From positions 82,990,501 through 83,054,500 of the forward strand of contig CM060835.1 in the NCBI GenBank assembly GCA_030762175.1: a DNA stretch of 64,000 nucleotides, written 5' to 3'. Below are positions 20,324 to 33,168 of this stretch, one piece after another; the stretch's first letter is position 1, and each line of letters starts with the position of its first letter. The notes below the pieces were generated by a model. It did not search any database. It saw only the letters and a program-made list of their open reading frames with translations, and was not told the DNA's origin. The stretch comes from Metallyticus violacea. Its lineage: Eukaryota > Arthropoda > Insecta > Mantodea > Metallyticidae. The translations under genes and the position numbers were made by a program.

Positions 20324-22850
20324 TTGGACTCAACAAAACAAAATAACTTATATCTAAAATCAATTTCTTACACCTTCTGATCTCTGCAAATTTCCTATAC
20401 CTCATCTTGGTTCACCCATATCTTAATCATCTGGTTACATGTATGGTATATGAACCCCCCCCCCTCTTACAGTTCCCTGCTTCCCCCCTCCTGTGTGTCT
20501 TCAAACTCTTTCCCTATTCATCTCCCTTCCCTTCCCTAAAAGTTCCCCAATCTCATTAATTTTCTCTATCATCTTCTCTTGTCAGTATTTTAATTAATAT
20601 TATATCATAACATAATTTATCCTATTACTTTCACCCAATCTCCAAACATCCCACTTCCCAATTTCTCCTAGTATTTTCCCTACCTCTCCAAACCAACTCA
20701 CTCTCTTCGCAAAACATCTCTTTGATACAGAAGATATACTTTTAGCATATTATTATCTAATTTAGGACATCTATACCAATATTCCATAATTCTCTCAATT
20801 ATTATACTTTCCCTTCCTGCTCTTCCCAATCATTCTTCATCCAACCCTTTGACACCCCCAAACTTCTACTGCATACATCATCTTAGCTTCAACTATTGCC
20901 TCATATAATCTCTCAAACCATTTCATTGGCAATGTGGGAATTTTATATAAACTTATTCTAACTGCCCTCATAGCTAATTTGCCTTTGACATGTACACTTC
21001 TTGACTGCACCTTCCATCCTTCATTTTTTGCTAATCTCACCCCCAAATATTCAAATTCTTTCACTACTTCTATTGAATCTCCATTTATAAACCATCTCTC
21101 ATCCTTCCTTAATTTTGGTCCTTTTTTGGATACAAAAATCTTAAATTTTTTAATATTTATTTTTAGACCCCATTCTGTACAATATCTACTGATTTCATTG
21201 ATGGCATGTTGTAGCCCTATCACAGTTACTGCTCCTGCTATTAGATCTGCAAAAAGCAGTCCTGGTATTTCTTTCATTCCAATTATTGCACAGTGCCTAT
21301 TCTTCATCTCGGTCCTCTCTATGATATTTATAAATCAATTAAATAATATTAGGCTCGATTTACATCCCTGTCTCAAACCCTTTTCTTGGCCTCTAAAATC
21401 TGTAATTCTACTCCAATCACATCTGACACAAAACCTAATTTCTTTGTATATTTTTTGCAACCCTAAAATAAATTCAACACCGACTCCCTTGCATCTCAAT
21501 TTGGATGCAAACACCTTCCTATTTATTATGTCAAATGCTTTCTCTAAATCCACAAAAAAACTGTGTACTTACCCATTTTTTTCCTTAAATATTTATCCAC
21601 TATAGTTTGAAATACCATAATATTATTTGTTATGCTTTTCCCTTTTCTAAAACCTGCCTGATACTCTGATAATTTACCCTCTGTTTCTGCCCATTCTTAT
21701 AACCTTTCTGCTAGAATACCTACATAGCCTCTTTCACCTTATTCCTATTCTCTGCTGCCATTTTTCCTTCTTACCCTGTATTAAGCCTTTATATTCCTTT
21801 TTCTTCACCAAGAATATTCGCTTATCTTCCTTCTCCTCTGACCTTCTCCAATTTACTAAGTCCCTGTATACCTCTTTCTTTGCTTTTATACATTCCTGAT
21901 CATACCAACCATACCCTTTTGTTTTACACGTACATCTTACTTCCTGCCCACTTCACCATTGATTCAACCTTCCCTACTGCTCCCTCTATCCTTCTACATT
22001 TCAGTGCCTCCAAAATTCCATATTTTCTCATTTTCCCCATTTTGGAAATTAAATTATCCCAAAAACTCTCCCTGTATTCTTCTTTCTGTTTAAAACCTTT
22101 TACATATTTCGACTCTATAACTTCCTCCATCCTATAGCCTCTTTTTTAACTCATCATCATTCTTTTTGGAAAATGATCAATATTCATTATCATAGCCAAG
22201 ATTTGAAACTTCATTACTACTTGATCTATACCTATACTACACAACATATAATCAATCACTCTAACAATTCTTATTCATAAAGGTGTATTCACCAGCTCTA
22301 TTCTCACCTCTAGAACCATAGCACATCATTAAGTTGTTCCACTAGCAAAACTCTTAAATTTTCTATCTTCTTTGTTCAGCACCTTATCCCTACTTTTTCT
22401 TGTCTGTTTCTGGCTTTTCTTCCATGCACATAAATTTTTTTCTACACCCATGCTTTTTATGTTCTGATCTCCTACTCATGCATTAAAATCACCCACAATA
22501 ATAAACTCCATGCTTGGATATAACCTACTTAAAATTTCTATACATTCATTCAATTTCATAAACAGGTGATCAATATAAAACGCTGATAACTCTGGTGGAC
22601 TATACACTATGCCTAAACCTATACACACTGTCACTCCCTTAACCTTATCCGCATTATTTGTCCTTTTTCTATGTGTAACACTTCACTCATACTTATATTA
22701 CAATTCTTATTTATAAATGCCCCTATTCCCCCCGAGACCCTCTCTTTATTTCTCTTCCTTATACCATGATCTCCTAAAAATTCATATCCTGTCACCCCTA
22801 CACTTCTTTTTTCTAACTAAGTCTCAACCATCACATCAGCTCTCCCTCAC

Positions 22851-23128
22851 TGCTGCGGGTGACCAAAGTCGTTAAGGCTCGGGCTCGTGAGCGGGAGGTC
22901 TGGGGTTCGAATCCCGACAGGACGGTCCTTCCTGACAGGTTTTTTCCAGGTTTTCCTCAGTCCTCATAAATGGCAAATGCTGGGGAGGTACCCTAAACTT
23001 AGGCCTGGAACAATTCCTTCCTTAAAAATAAATCCTTTCCCAATATATGATGTCATCTTGTGTATCATGTGTCCATTGCCTGTGGTGCCTCTGTAGCAAA
23101 AATGGGCATTAAACACCATTCATTCATT
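22851..23128 (+). mobile_element. SINE2, well-preserved full-length copy inside LINE-B ii
   Basis: Head: gtcgttaaggctcgggctcg (A-box side) and ggggttcgaatcccg (perfect B box). The body has cctcagtcctcataaatggc and ggtaccctaaacttagg. It ends gggcattaaacaccattcattcatt. The flanking LINE-B sequence reads agctctcc before and agctctct after, a probable target-site duplication. RNA polymerase III transcription from the internal boxes is the family rule. Confidence 0.88.
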
Positions 23129-24490
23129 AAGCTCTCTTTCCTTTTAATACTTCAAACATTTCTCCATTTCTTATTTTCGATCTTAAACCTTCAACATTCC
23201 ATACACTCCAGCCCAATCCCTACCTTGAACCACTCTTAACCTCCTCGGAATTTCTCTAACTACTCTCTAGACCTTGTTCTTCTATCGCTTCGTAGTTGAA
23301 TTTCATTCAATTCCCCGCCTTGTGTCATTATCCTACACTCCATTTTTCTTCTTTCCCCATCATTTAGTTCCAGTATATTCCTGGGTGGTGTTGACACTGC
23401 TTGATTCAGTAGCCCGTTCCCCTTCATCTCGCTACCACACACCTGCTGCCCCTCCATCTCTAATCATAGCATGCTCAGCCAGCTGATGTGTCTGACTTGA
23501 AAGCCCTTCTCTGGTGAAATGACCCTTCTGCTTGGTAACATCACTGCCATTCGCTTGCCTACTTGACCTTGGAAATCTTGCTGTTCATGTGTCCTATGCC
23601 CGCCTTCTACCACGTTGCTTCTGTCTGGAGTGCAATTTGATCTTCTTGTTCTCCTCTCTAATGACATATTTTGCTGCACTATTTTCTGCTCTGTCTCCAC
23701 TTCCAACCTCCTTAGGTCCTTTTCTCCCTCACATAACACTTCCCTGCCATCACTCCATACTGTAAGTTATGAACCTATGCCTTCTTCTCCTGACATCTAG
23801 CTTCCTTCATCTGTATAACAAGTTTTATTTTTCAATTCTCTTTCTCTAAATGATAGATCTTCATTTATAAAAATATCTGTTCCTCTTAGTTTCTTTGACT
23901 TACTCAGGATCTCATAAACTATACCCATGCTGATGAACTTGATCATTATCATCCTTCTTCCCATTTTTTTCCCCATACAGAAAGAGTCTGCAGTTTCCCA
24001 TCCTCTTAGTTTCATTACAAACTTCTGTTCTAAAATCTCTCGGACCTCTTGCATGGCCCAAACCCCTCTCCTTTCCTCCTCTGCAAAATTAAACTTTCAA
24101 CCTTTCTCCTCTAATTTATCAATTTTTACTTTCAATTCATCCAATTCTCTCCTGATGGCCTTCCATAATTTCCATAATTTTTTTCATGCCAGATTTCCTG
24201 TACAGCGACATTTACTTGTTTACCAAGTCTCTGTTCCATCTCATCCATTCTGTGAAGTATTCTTTCCAGGCTGCCTCCCTTATCCACCGTCCCCGAGTTT
24301 ACTTCTACTCTGCCAATCACCAATAATATCAACGAGATAATAACCATAGTCTTATTATTCTTCTTTTCTTCCTTTTCATTTTTAATTCTTAACTGTTTCC
24401 ATCATCTAAATATAAATACTCCAACCCTTGCTCTATATGTTTCTAGATCCACTCCTATAGTCTCTTATCCAGCCTCTAGTAAGATGTGTT

Positions 24491-25605
24491 TTGCAGCATT
24501 ATCAGACTGTCTGTATATACAACACGTAGGATTTTCATGATAGAGCTATAATATCTGTAGCTATTTAAAGAATAACTAATATCCAGTAACATTCCAGTAT
24601 TCCAGTAATCTTCCTGGTTTGCTCTGTGTCCCTATTCAATAGATCAAAACATTCAATACCAAGGATGCTATTGGATATTTTAATAAGAATTTACTCAGTC
24701 TTGAATGGGAAATTTCTTTTTTATCCTATTGATATATTGCATTTCTAGCAGTTTCCTTGCTAATGCCACAGAAATAATGTTAGTCTTAATTATAATTTAT
24801 ACTTTCTTGAATTATTTTGTATCAGAAATTTCACTTGTATGTGCAAGGTATCACTCATAATAATTGTTTCATTCATGGTCATGATGTCACAAGCAATAGA
24901 ACATTTGGGGAAGCTCATATCTTATTCAGTCATAATAAAAATGCACCAATTGTGAACATAGCATTCAGCATTCACAAAATTTTTGAGTGAATGGGATGTT
25001 CACATAATGTGACTGAGAATACTTCAAAATGATATAATGGTTAAAAAAATATTTTTCGATGTTATTGTTTACATTCTTAAAACTTTCATAGTGACTCTTG
25101 TACACATATTAAGAAAGAATGCTTATAAAACTATGAAAAATAAAAAATCCAGCATAAAAAGAATGCTTGATTATGGCATGGAATGTCCTCTTAGAGTGCA
25201 ATGACTGAATGAAACTACAAAATTATGTGCTAGTGAAATGAAATTCTGAATACATGGGATTTTTGTGATATAGAAAATTGACTACTCTTTTTTAAAATTA
25301 TGGGAAAACTTGATTAAGTGTTAAACTTAAAATAATAGGAGAGTGAATAAAAACATTATTAGAAGATGCTGTGACATTGTTAGTATACCCACCACTGTTT
25401 CCAAAATGCATAGACTTTTAAGGCTAAAATTGAATGAAGAAGGAGAAAATGTTGGCATAATATGCTGACATTATGGTTGCACCAACAGCAAGAAATGCAC
25501 TAAAATGAACAAAACTATAATCTTGTCCATTGAGATTCAAATGTTGCTTATAGATACAGCTCATGAGGTGTTACACAAACAGTCAGCACATGAAATTTAA
25601 ATGCT
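24491..25605. other. Intron sequence, nothing recognised
   Basis: AT-rich with no stop-free coding stretch or terminal repeat that I could identify. Confidence 0.4.
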
Positions 25606-25609
25606 AATT

Positions 25610-25850
25610 GGAACTTGAACAGCGAAGCAAATCATATAATTAAAATTATTGTATGATTGAGTCAAACTACACTCTCTTATTGACTCCAGTAGAACTGTTT
25701 TGCAGATCACTGTCTGCATATTCAGCTAACCATCATCGAGTTAGCTGAGGATGTGGATGATGGTCTGCAAAACATATTTCACATTTAAACAAGTGGAGCC
25801 AATAAGAGTGGTTAGTTAGACTCAATCATACAATAATATTAATCAACTTT
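25610..25850. repeat. PLE-like repeat R, copy R3, palindromic
   Basis: The left half is minus-oriented (aattggaacttg, gcgaagcaaatcatat, atgattgagtcaaactacac, tcttattgactcca, ttttgcagatcactgtctgc, attcagctaac). The right half is plus-oriented (gttagctgaggatg, gtctgcaaaacat, aacaagtggagccaataagagtg, gactcaatcatacaat). A CTGAGGA core lies at 25744-25750. The minus-strand half can form a GCAGA/UCUGC stem before AAAAC, a decayed hammerhead layout. Confidence 0.75.
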
Positions 25851-27691
25851 AGGGTGGCCCTTATTTTTCAACTTTCTAAAAGTTTAGCTCCCACCCCTCT
25901 ATTTTGTTAAAAAAAAATTTTTGCTCTATACAAATTTTCAGCTCAATCGACAACTGGTTAGTGACCCTCAAAATCTTGAAATTGGAACATAGTATGTACA
26001 ACAATTAATTCGATACAAAAGCAGTATACTCTTCCCTATCTTGCCATTTTATTTTTTATTCTCAGAGAAATTTATGTGGACATCCAGGGAACCCCAGCAA
26101 TTGTTTGAAAACATTCTGAATAATATTTCCCAATGCTTAATTTGAAAAATTCCTGAAATAACATGAGAAATTTAAGAAATAATATGTTTTTTTAGTAATG
26201 CATACAACTTCTTTAAGAAAAACACTTTTTTACAACAATAATTTTTATATAATCAAAACATAATGTGAATGAATGAACATTGAACATTATTTTTTCCTAA
26301 GAGAGGATTTAGTAGCAGATGGGTATTTTTTACAGTACCTGGCAACAATCTGTAAAACAAATCATTTCTCAGTTTCATCTTTTGTGAGAATGTTGTTATA
26401 ATCCTGAATGCATTTGACAAGTTTTTTTGATTCTACCTTTTTAATCAGGATCAACCTTTCAAGTCGAAGGGCCTTTATCTATGAAATTGGTGGTAATAGA
26501 AAATCTCATGAAGAAAGTTTTTGTACCAGGAGTTACAAAGATGAAAACTCAATGTTTGTAAAGGAAGAAAAGTCATTTTGGTGCAGAATGTACCTCTTCA
26601 GTTAATTTTTCTTATTCCTCTTTTTCACCTTTGTCTGCTTCCAGTATAACTTGAGCCATGTTTGTCTTAAACACTGTTGGAATATTGCATTCAAATATGG
26701 ATAGAGCCACAGTTTCATGAATTAAGCATCGGAGATGGACATTTTTTTTTTTTTGCAGCTGCATTACTGATTTTGGATCAATATTCTGAAAACTTATGAC
26801 TAGAATTGCAGGCAAGGAAAATGAAAACATATACCTTTTTATTAAAATTATGGACCATGTCTTTGACATATCTCATTCAGATGGATGACAGGAATTTTCA
26901 TGGTTGTCTCCACCATTACTGCATTTGCTGCTTAATGTTGTATCATCATTTTTTGATGTGGCAAGCTGATGAGTAGCAAAATGTTTTTTTTTCTTTATAA
27001 GTTCTGGCAGTTTCCATTGCAATGCACTCCAGTGCTCTTTCTTTCTTGTGTTTTAGTTTTTGATGTACACCAACATGCAGCTAGTCATCCTTTTTGGTGC
27101 TGAAGTATTAAACATTTCTTTTCCTCTTCATTTTTCATCTATCCAAAAGCATCTGAGTGAGATATGCCAAAGAGATCATCTATATTTTCCACAAATCTCT
27201 CTCTCTCTCTCCTTTTTTCTTGCCTGCAGTTATAGTCAAACTTTTCTGTAAACCTTTCTGTTCAAAATAGAGTTTGAATAACTTATCAATGCAGTGGTCA
27301 ATTCTTCTAGTAGGGATTCGTGCTTTTTGCCAAATAATGGAAACTTGAATCACTAAGGTGCACTTTTCTTTGTTGTAACATTTACAACTCTTACTTTGTA
27401 GAAAAAAATGCTTAAAACTTGCTGGCTTGAAGATAGTTTTGATCGAATGATTTGATTAGAGATGTGGCCAACAAGAGAGACTAAAAATCATTTTTACTTG
27501 AGTGACAAACTACCTGAAGAAATTTATGCCATTTTATAATCTAGGAAACATTCATCATGAAAGTCACTTAATGCCAGCAGCATGTGCAATCAGGCAGCAG
27601 AACAAACAATAGTTCTGAAGCAATAATTGAAAAATTGTTCATCAGAGACATAATCATCTTTAGTTACAAAATAAGACAATGAAACGTATGA

Positions 27692-27722
<31 letters not shown>

Positions 27723-27919
27723 TTTATTTAATAATACTAGAAAATATTACTTTATGACCTAATATTTAAAACCTTCATGGTCAATGAGGGTCGCCATGCA
27801 GTCGTTCGATTCAGCTGAAAATTTGCACAGATAATTTTTTTGTTGATTGGAAAAAGAAACCGGGATGGGAGCAGCACAATTTTAACTTTCGAAAAGCTAC
27901 CTATAGCTAAGGGCCACCG
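25851..27919 (-). mobile_element. DNA transposon D1, about 2.07 kb, long imperfect TIRs, unclassified transposase relic
   Basis: The left end agggtggccctta (25851) matches the reverse complement of the right end (gggccaccg to 27919). Similarity continues about 120 bp inward, including aaattttcagct(c/g)aatcg and gaccctca in both. Minus-strand frames read VSIIWQKARIPTRRIDHCI and DKLFKLYFEQKGLQKS (about 27350-27210), a block I associate with an uncharacterised arthropod/Hydra repeat protein. More broken frames run to 26400. No clear TSD. The class is unknown to me. Confidence 0.6.
27691..27721. repeat. (AAT)n microsatellite inside D1
   Basis: About ten aat units near the right TIR. Confidence 0.95.
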
Positions 27920-28619
27920 AAATCAACATATGCTTTATATTTGTGTAACAAAATGCATAGATTATACCACAAGAAGCAGGGATAAGGGCAAAGCAGAATT
28001 AAAGCAAATTTCTTAAAACAAAACTTAAACACCTAACCTAAATAAATCAGACCTTATGGTAAGTGAATATTCCGTTTACAAGGATTCTCAAGAAACTTAA
28101 ACCTAACTTATGTGTTAAATTTTAAGTCAGGTTTAAGTTAATGAATGGTATTAGCCGACATAACAGTACTTTTATATGTCTATTTCTACAATTCTATTAC
28201 ATTATACCACAAATCATATATGATAAATTATGATGGTTGGTAACTCTGAAGAATAAATGTTGAGCCGCTAAAGATGAAGCATAGCTAGTGGGGAAAAGGA
28301 AGACACATGCAAACATGACAGTGTTAATTGGGCTATATTAATAACTAATAATCTAAGTCTTAACTCAAACTGTTCACATCATGCTATGTCTCCACTTGTC
28401 TTGTCCTGTTATTTTAAGTAAGTTTAAACTTCAAACTTATGATTGCAGTGCCTAAATTCAAGTTTTAACAATATTTATACCCAGTAGAATTTTATTTGAT
28501 TAATTTTGGTAATTAATTATAAAATAATGAATCACTCTAATGACACTTTGTGTGAAATATTAGGTTTTGTGAAGGTCACTAATACAGAATTTTTATATCT
28601 GGTGTTGTGGTTGTTTCAG
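27920..28619. other. Intron sequence before exon 2
   Basis: AT-rich, no element recognised. The last 20 bases contain the pyrimidine-rich acceptor of exon 2. Confidence 0.5.
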
Positions 28620-28724
28620 GGAACTGCGTCGTTCAGTCAATCAGGCAACGCACTATTGGTCTTACCAACTCACAGATGAACGTTGTGAATGTGAAGATGA
28701 TGAAAATGAGCTCTCCTCTTGCAG
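28620..28724 (+). CDS. CCSAP: CCSAP-like protein, coding exon 2
   Basis: Acceptor gttgtttcag ends at 28619 and donor gtttct follows 28724. The exon is 105 bp, entering and leaving in phase 2. It joins the previous exon's AG to GG to make Arg, and translates RELRRSVNQATHYW, then SYQLTDER, then the acidic CECEDDENELSSC. Phase consistency on both sides and the jump out of transposon-rich DNA support a real exon. The RELRR...HYW segment could correspond to the short conserved N-terminal block of CCSAP (REL...W), although it also resembles a piece of MDM1. Confidence 0.72.
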
Positions 28725-29685
28725 GTTTCTTTCTTTTTCAATATTTTTAAATTGAGTTAATATCATTATATCTCATAAGCTTTGCTGCACATCTCTCAAG
28801 TTCATAAAATTAATTAACAACTACCTCATGATTACCCATTATTTTATTCTCTTTCAATTTGTTTATCATCCTAATTTGGTAATAAAAACCATCTGGAATG
28901 CCTGTGCATTTTTGGAATTGAAATAATAGATTGTTTTTATTTTTACTGATTAAAAGAGGCTTTCATTGCAAAAATTGTAGAAAAAATGAGTTGATGCTAG
29001 TAATAATCTGAACCATTTACATCAGATACAATTTATGTTTTCATAACCACTTTAACAAAGGAATTATTCATTGAGAGCATTTGCTCATTTGATTGGACAT
29101 GTGAATAAAACTTAGCAATTGCTTTTATTAAAATGTTTTTTTTGCAAATGCTTGTATTTTGAAAAATAAAGGCTAAGTTGAAAGATATGCTAAAACAATG
29201 CAGATTGTTTCTACCAAAGACTGAATTGCAACAGATGGCTTAAGATTTTTCCAGCATCCTTAAAATGGGGTGAATAGGAAAATGTCTACTTGATTCTTAT
29301 AACAGTTCCTTGATTATTTTGAAGTTTGCTATTATCCATGGTATACTTTTTCACTTTTGTATAAAAATGGCTACTTTCATGCAAATAAATAAAAAAGAGC
29401 TTGCAAGAATTAATAAGAAATTGGATCATAACTTATCATTAAGAAACAGATTTCTATGTAAAAATATTTTTTCTGCATGAAGATAAAAGCCAGTAACTTA
29501 GTTTAAAACTCTGGATGAACGATTACAAATGGAAATACAAAATCTGTTTTTCTTAAAAATATATGTGATTTTATATTTTCAAAAAATAAAACCTATAATC
29601 AACACATATTCTGGTTTTAATTTTATTTTTTATCCTGATTTATTCCTTTTATTTATTCTATTATATTTTATAGAATAGACTACTG
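28725..29685. other. Intron sequence, nothing recognised
   Basis: AT-rich unique-looking sequence without coding or repeat signatures I can name. Confidence 0.5.
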
Positions 29686-29689
29686 TATA

Positions 29690-29845
29690 AGTAAAAGTAT
29701 ATGTAGATGAGCGAATGTAGATTTTCACTGCCAGAGTCGCAGACATCACTAGAGGCATCTTCCGGGCTGTTATGCTATGGTCTGCTGGAGCTAGGAGTTC
29801 CAGGCGTTTTGTCCACAACTGTGGCAGATATCTTCAGTCATGTAT
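29690..29845 (-). repeat. PLE-type repeat T with hammerhead-like motif
   Basis: Minus strand: CTGAAGA (29831-29837), then CCACA/TGTGG as stem II, then ACAAAACGCC (29803-29812), where the ancestral form would be CGAAACGUC. It continues with tggaactcctagctcc, acagcccgga and gatgtctgcgactctgg. This text resembles Penelope 3' regions seen in several animals. The GAAA box is changed to AAAA, so probably dead. Confidence 0.45.
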
Positions 29846-30347
29846 TTTCCTTTGTTTTAACACATAAATCAGTAGTGTTTTAAATTTTTTGTCCCATAAA
29901 AACTGCATATAACCATTATTTTGATAAATGTTTTTGTGATTTTTATAACATTAAAAATAAATATTTTAAATTTGTTTACTGCACAAAAACAAGCGCTCTA
30001 TGCATCACAGTGATTATCATGAACTATTCAGATATACAGAAAAACATGTTGACCGGTTGGCTGAACATTTTCTTGGGCAGTATCTCTAAATCAAAGGGAG
30101 AGTATTAACCTCAGAACAGAGGATGCAAATCTTCCTTTTTTGAGTGACCCAGATATCAGTTTGGAGTAGGAAAAGACGATGTAGTTCACTATTCAACAAT
30201 CTGCATAAGTGTCCATTGTTCTCTTAGGGCACAATTTGGGATAAATTTCCTGAAGACTATCAATGAAATAATATATAAATTTTATAGTTTACACCATTGG
30301 TTTCCAACTTACAATCTTGCTCAGTTTCTTGTAATAGTTAAGATTTA

Positions 30348-30860
30348 AAATATATATATATATATATACACATTTATAACAAATTAACAGTAATTATAGA
30401 AACTTTAAAAGGATAAAACACTTAAGATAAAGTCATACTTGAAATTGTAAATCACTTTCAAGTGTTACTGTATCTTAAGTGTTTTATCCTTTTAAAGCTT
30501 CTATCGTAAATCAATTTCAGAAGCTAGACCATAGCTTCTTGCCATAGAAGAACTGCAGTAGTTCGAAATATAGCAATTTCAAGTGTGACTTTTAAGTGTT
30601 TTATCCTTATCTACTTTTATTATTACTGTTAATTTGTTACATTGTTAATAGTGTTACTTTATTTTTATTTTTCATTTATATTTTATTATATATATATATA
30701 TATAAATTAACAGTAATTATAATAGTAGAAGAGGATAAAACACTTGAGATCGCAAGTGTTTTTTCTTAGTGTTTTATCCTTTTTTACTATTATAATTACT
30801 GTTAATTTGTTGCATTGTTAATAGTGTTACTTTATTTTTATTTTTTTTATATTTTATATC
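30348..30860. repeat. Cluster of foldback (MITE-like) repeats with tandem duplication
   Basis: First dyad: 30398-30430 against 30470-30502 (32-bp arms, one or two mismatches) with a smaller nested palindrome. Second dyad: 30706-30806, arms starting attaacagtaattat and ending attactgttaat, closing on the hairpin aacacttgag/atcg/caagtgttt. The sequence after each attactgttaat (about 60 bp, containing cattgttaatagtgttactt) is repeated at 30623-30690 and 30796-30860. (TA)n runs flank both. No coding capacity. Confidence 0.8.
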
Positions 30861-31053
30861 TGTTGCATTTCACCATTAAGATAATATGTATGTGTGTGTA
30901 CACACACACACGTACTATTTCATTCCTTACTAATTGTTCATAGATAACAAGAGAATGGAAAAGCTCACTTGATTTCCATCTGGAATAACCTGTTTTGCAA
31001 TAATAAAAATCTTGAACTATGGGAATAACTATATACATGTATGTACTATGCAC

Positions 31054-31930
31054 TAGACTGCTGGCTGAAAACTGGAAAGAGTGGACAATTACTTATATTT
31101 TTCAAAAGTAATATTGTAACTATGCTTATTTGTTTGCATTAAGATTCTTTCCAAAGAATCAATTAGTGCAATAATATGTAGTGATACAGATTCAGAATGA
31201 GTTAAAGTAGGAGCATTTCTTTGAATTTCTGTATTTGCAGAGGAGTTTTCAAAATATTTTTTTTCCTATTTGAAATCAGTCTGTTTACATCAGAGTGTTT
31301 CTATGGATCTCTTCTGAGAACTCTATGTAAACCCTATGCAAGACATGTAATATGAATCATTTTAGGGTAAAGTAATTTTAGTTCTTTGGCTGCATTAGTC
31401 ATATATGGGCAGCATCAATTATAAAAAGTAAAATGTTTTCTTTTTTTATACCAGAGTAACTTCATTGCATCACTGAAGAGCACTGCAGTAGCATAATGAT
31501 TTACCTTTTGTAAGACCTCACACATAGAAGAAACACTTTGCCAGGCCAGTCATCTTTTAGAATGCCAACAATAACATTAGCTCATATCTTTCATCATTAT
31601 TACTTGTTTCATCTGTTGAAGCCCGTACACTAGTAGATGTTATGTTTGCAGCACATCTTCATAGCAGGTAGAGATACAATTTTTCCTCAGAGACAAGCTG
31701 TTTAAAAAATTATGCTAAGAAGTTTATGGAGGGAAAAGTACAAGCTAAAGGAGATAAAAAAGGTTCCATTAATCATGAGTCCACCTATTAACAGTTTATG
31801 AGATAGTGGCATTTATTTTGTTTGTTGGGGCCATGAACCAAGCACATGGATACTGACTGTGTGGAGACTAATTCTAACAAAAGCTGCAACAATTTTATTT
31901 AATTTATCAATAAAGAGACAGTAAAATTCA
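31054..31930. other. Intron sequence, nothing recognised
   Basis: No clear coding or repeat structure. Some pieces may be old transposon on the minus strand but none is identifiable. Confidence 0.35.
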
Positions 31931-31949
31931 TAACGTTGATTTCAGCAGT

Positions 31950-33005
31950 AAAGTTTGTACTAAGGTATTGTACTAATGAACATCAAATGAAGACTTATAT
32001 AGCAGGTGTTCAAGATGCTAACCATGCACTTGAATGCAATTTTGTAATCTTCTCTGCAAAGACCTGTGAGTGCACTCGGGCAATCCTGTATCATTCTCAT
32101 TTTGTTGGAAAGCATCTACAACCTGATTCTGGAATTCTTCAGGTATGGTGATGTCTATTGTATGAACTAGGCTTTTGTATAATCCCAGTCACAAAAATCC
32201 AAAGGATTTAAATCCAGTGATGGTGCAGATTCTCCTTTACCTAATCAGTTAATCACCATTCACCTTACCTGTTTAGATATCATCTCACACATAGAAGGAA
32301 ATGTCATGGTACACCATTGTGCATAAACCAAATTTGCTGGTGTTGATACAATGGAACTTCTAGTAAATTTGAAAGATCATTATGCCACAGGTACTGCTCT
32401 CTGTTTAACTCTTTTGGGAGAAAATGTGGCCTATTTAGAGGATTCCTGAGTATTCCTGCCCAGACATTGAACTTGAAATGTTATGTCATGCATCTTACTC
32501 TGCATGAGGATTGATATCAGGTCAAGTGTGAAATTGTAGAAATTAAAAATGCCATCATGGGTAAATCCAGTTATACTCATAAACAAAATATTGTGTAAAA
32601 ATTGGGGGTCAAGGGTGCACTATTGTTCCATCTGCTGGCAGAAAGGTGCGCTGGGAAGGAAGTCTGTATTATTGAGACCTTAAACACACTGAATATGATG
32701 TGGGTACATTAATTCCTGATATAATATTTGGGACGCACTGCTTGCATAGCAACCCTCCTAGTTTAAATTCCTGGATTTACAGCTTCATGTTCTAAACCCT
32801 TTCTTCCACATTAAGTGCTATGAATCTTGATCTACCTGGTTGTCCTTAGTTTGCAAATGTCCCATTTTCCCAAATGCACTGATGTATCTTAGTAAATTTA
32901 GTGTAAGGAAAAGATTCTGCATACAAATGCTCAGCAATGAGGGCATAGCCATTGGTTTTGCTATGCATGAAGTGCATATTCACATATTCTACTTTGCTGT
33001 ACTTT
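31950..33005 (-). pseudogene. Degenerate Tc1/mariner-superfamily transposase (insect-type with N-terminal HTH)
   Basis: Minus-strand frames read NGYALIAEHLYAESFPYTKF and IHQCIWENGTF (about 32985-32870, N-terminal DNA-binding part), then ALNVEERV. Later come GIFNF and NPHAE (about 32530), a second-Asp block with HNG instead of HDG (about 32320), and SLDLNPLDFCDWDY retaining the third Asp (about 32200). Multiple stops and frameshifts. It is the same broad family type as D2 at 51748-52952 but much older. No TIRs found. Confidence 0.65.
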
Positions 33006-33168
33006 TATTTCATGTTACAAATCTTTTATAGCCACATGATCTTCATTTGTAATGTACACCCTTTGATTAAATACAGCATGCAGTTCATAAGGTATCCAGC
33101 AAAGCTGTGTAGCAACTGCAGCATTTGCTTTTTATGGCATACACTAAAGATGTTTATTAGCGTGTGTT

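Larger units (their letters stand above)
20100..24490 (-). mobile_element. LINE-B copy ii, near full-length, broken, with nested SINE2
   Basis: On the minus strand in order: leader with ggctggataag near 24480; coiled-coil ORF1 (24350-23450) including RRMIMIKFISMGIVYEILS and GTDIFINEDLSF; endonuclease with IIVGDFNA (about 22476-22500); RT with DLEKAFDIINRKVF and EKGLRQGC (21553-21335); FAD(D to L) and CTEWGLKINIKKFKIFVSKK (21307-20837); and a 3' UTR with a conserved hairpin (20280-20323). Stops and frameshifts abound. This is the best template for the family in the window. Confidence 0.85.

Noticed and set aside
20934..21605. 223-residue plus-strand open frame
   Set aside because: It is the antisense of the LINE-B RT, which reads correctly on the minus strand.
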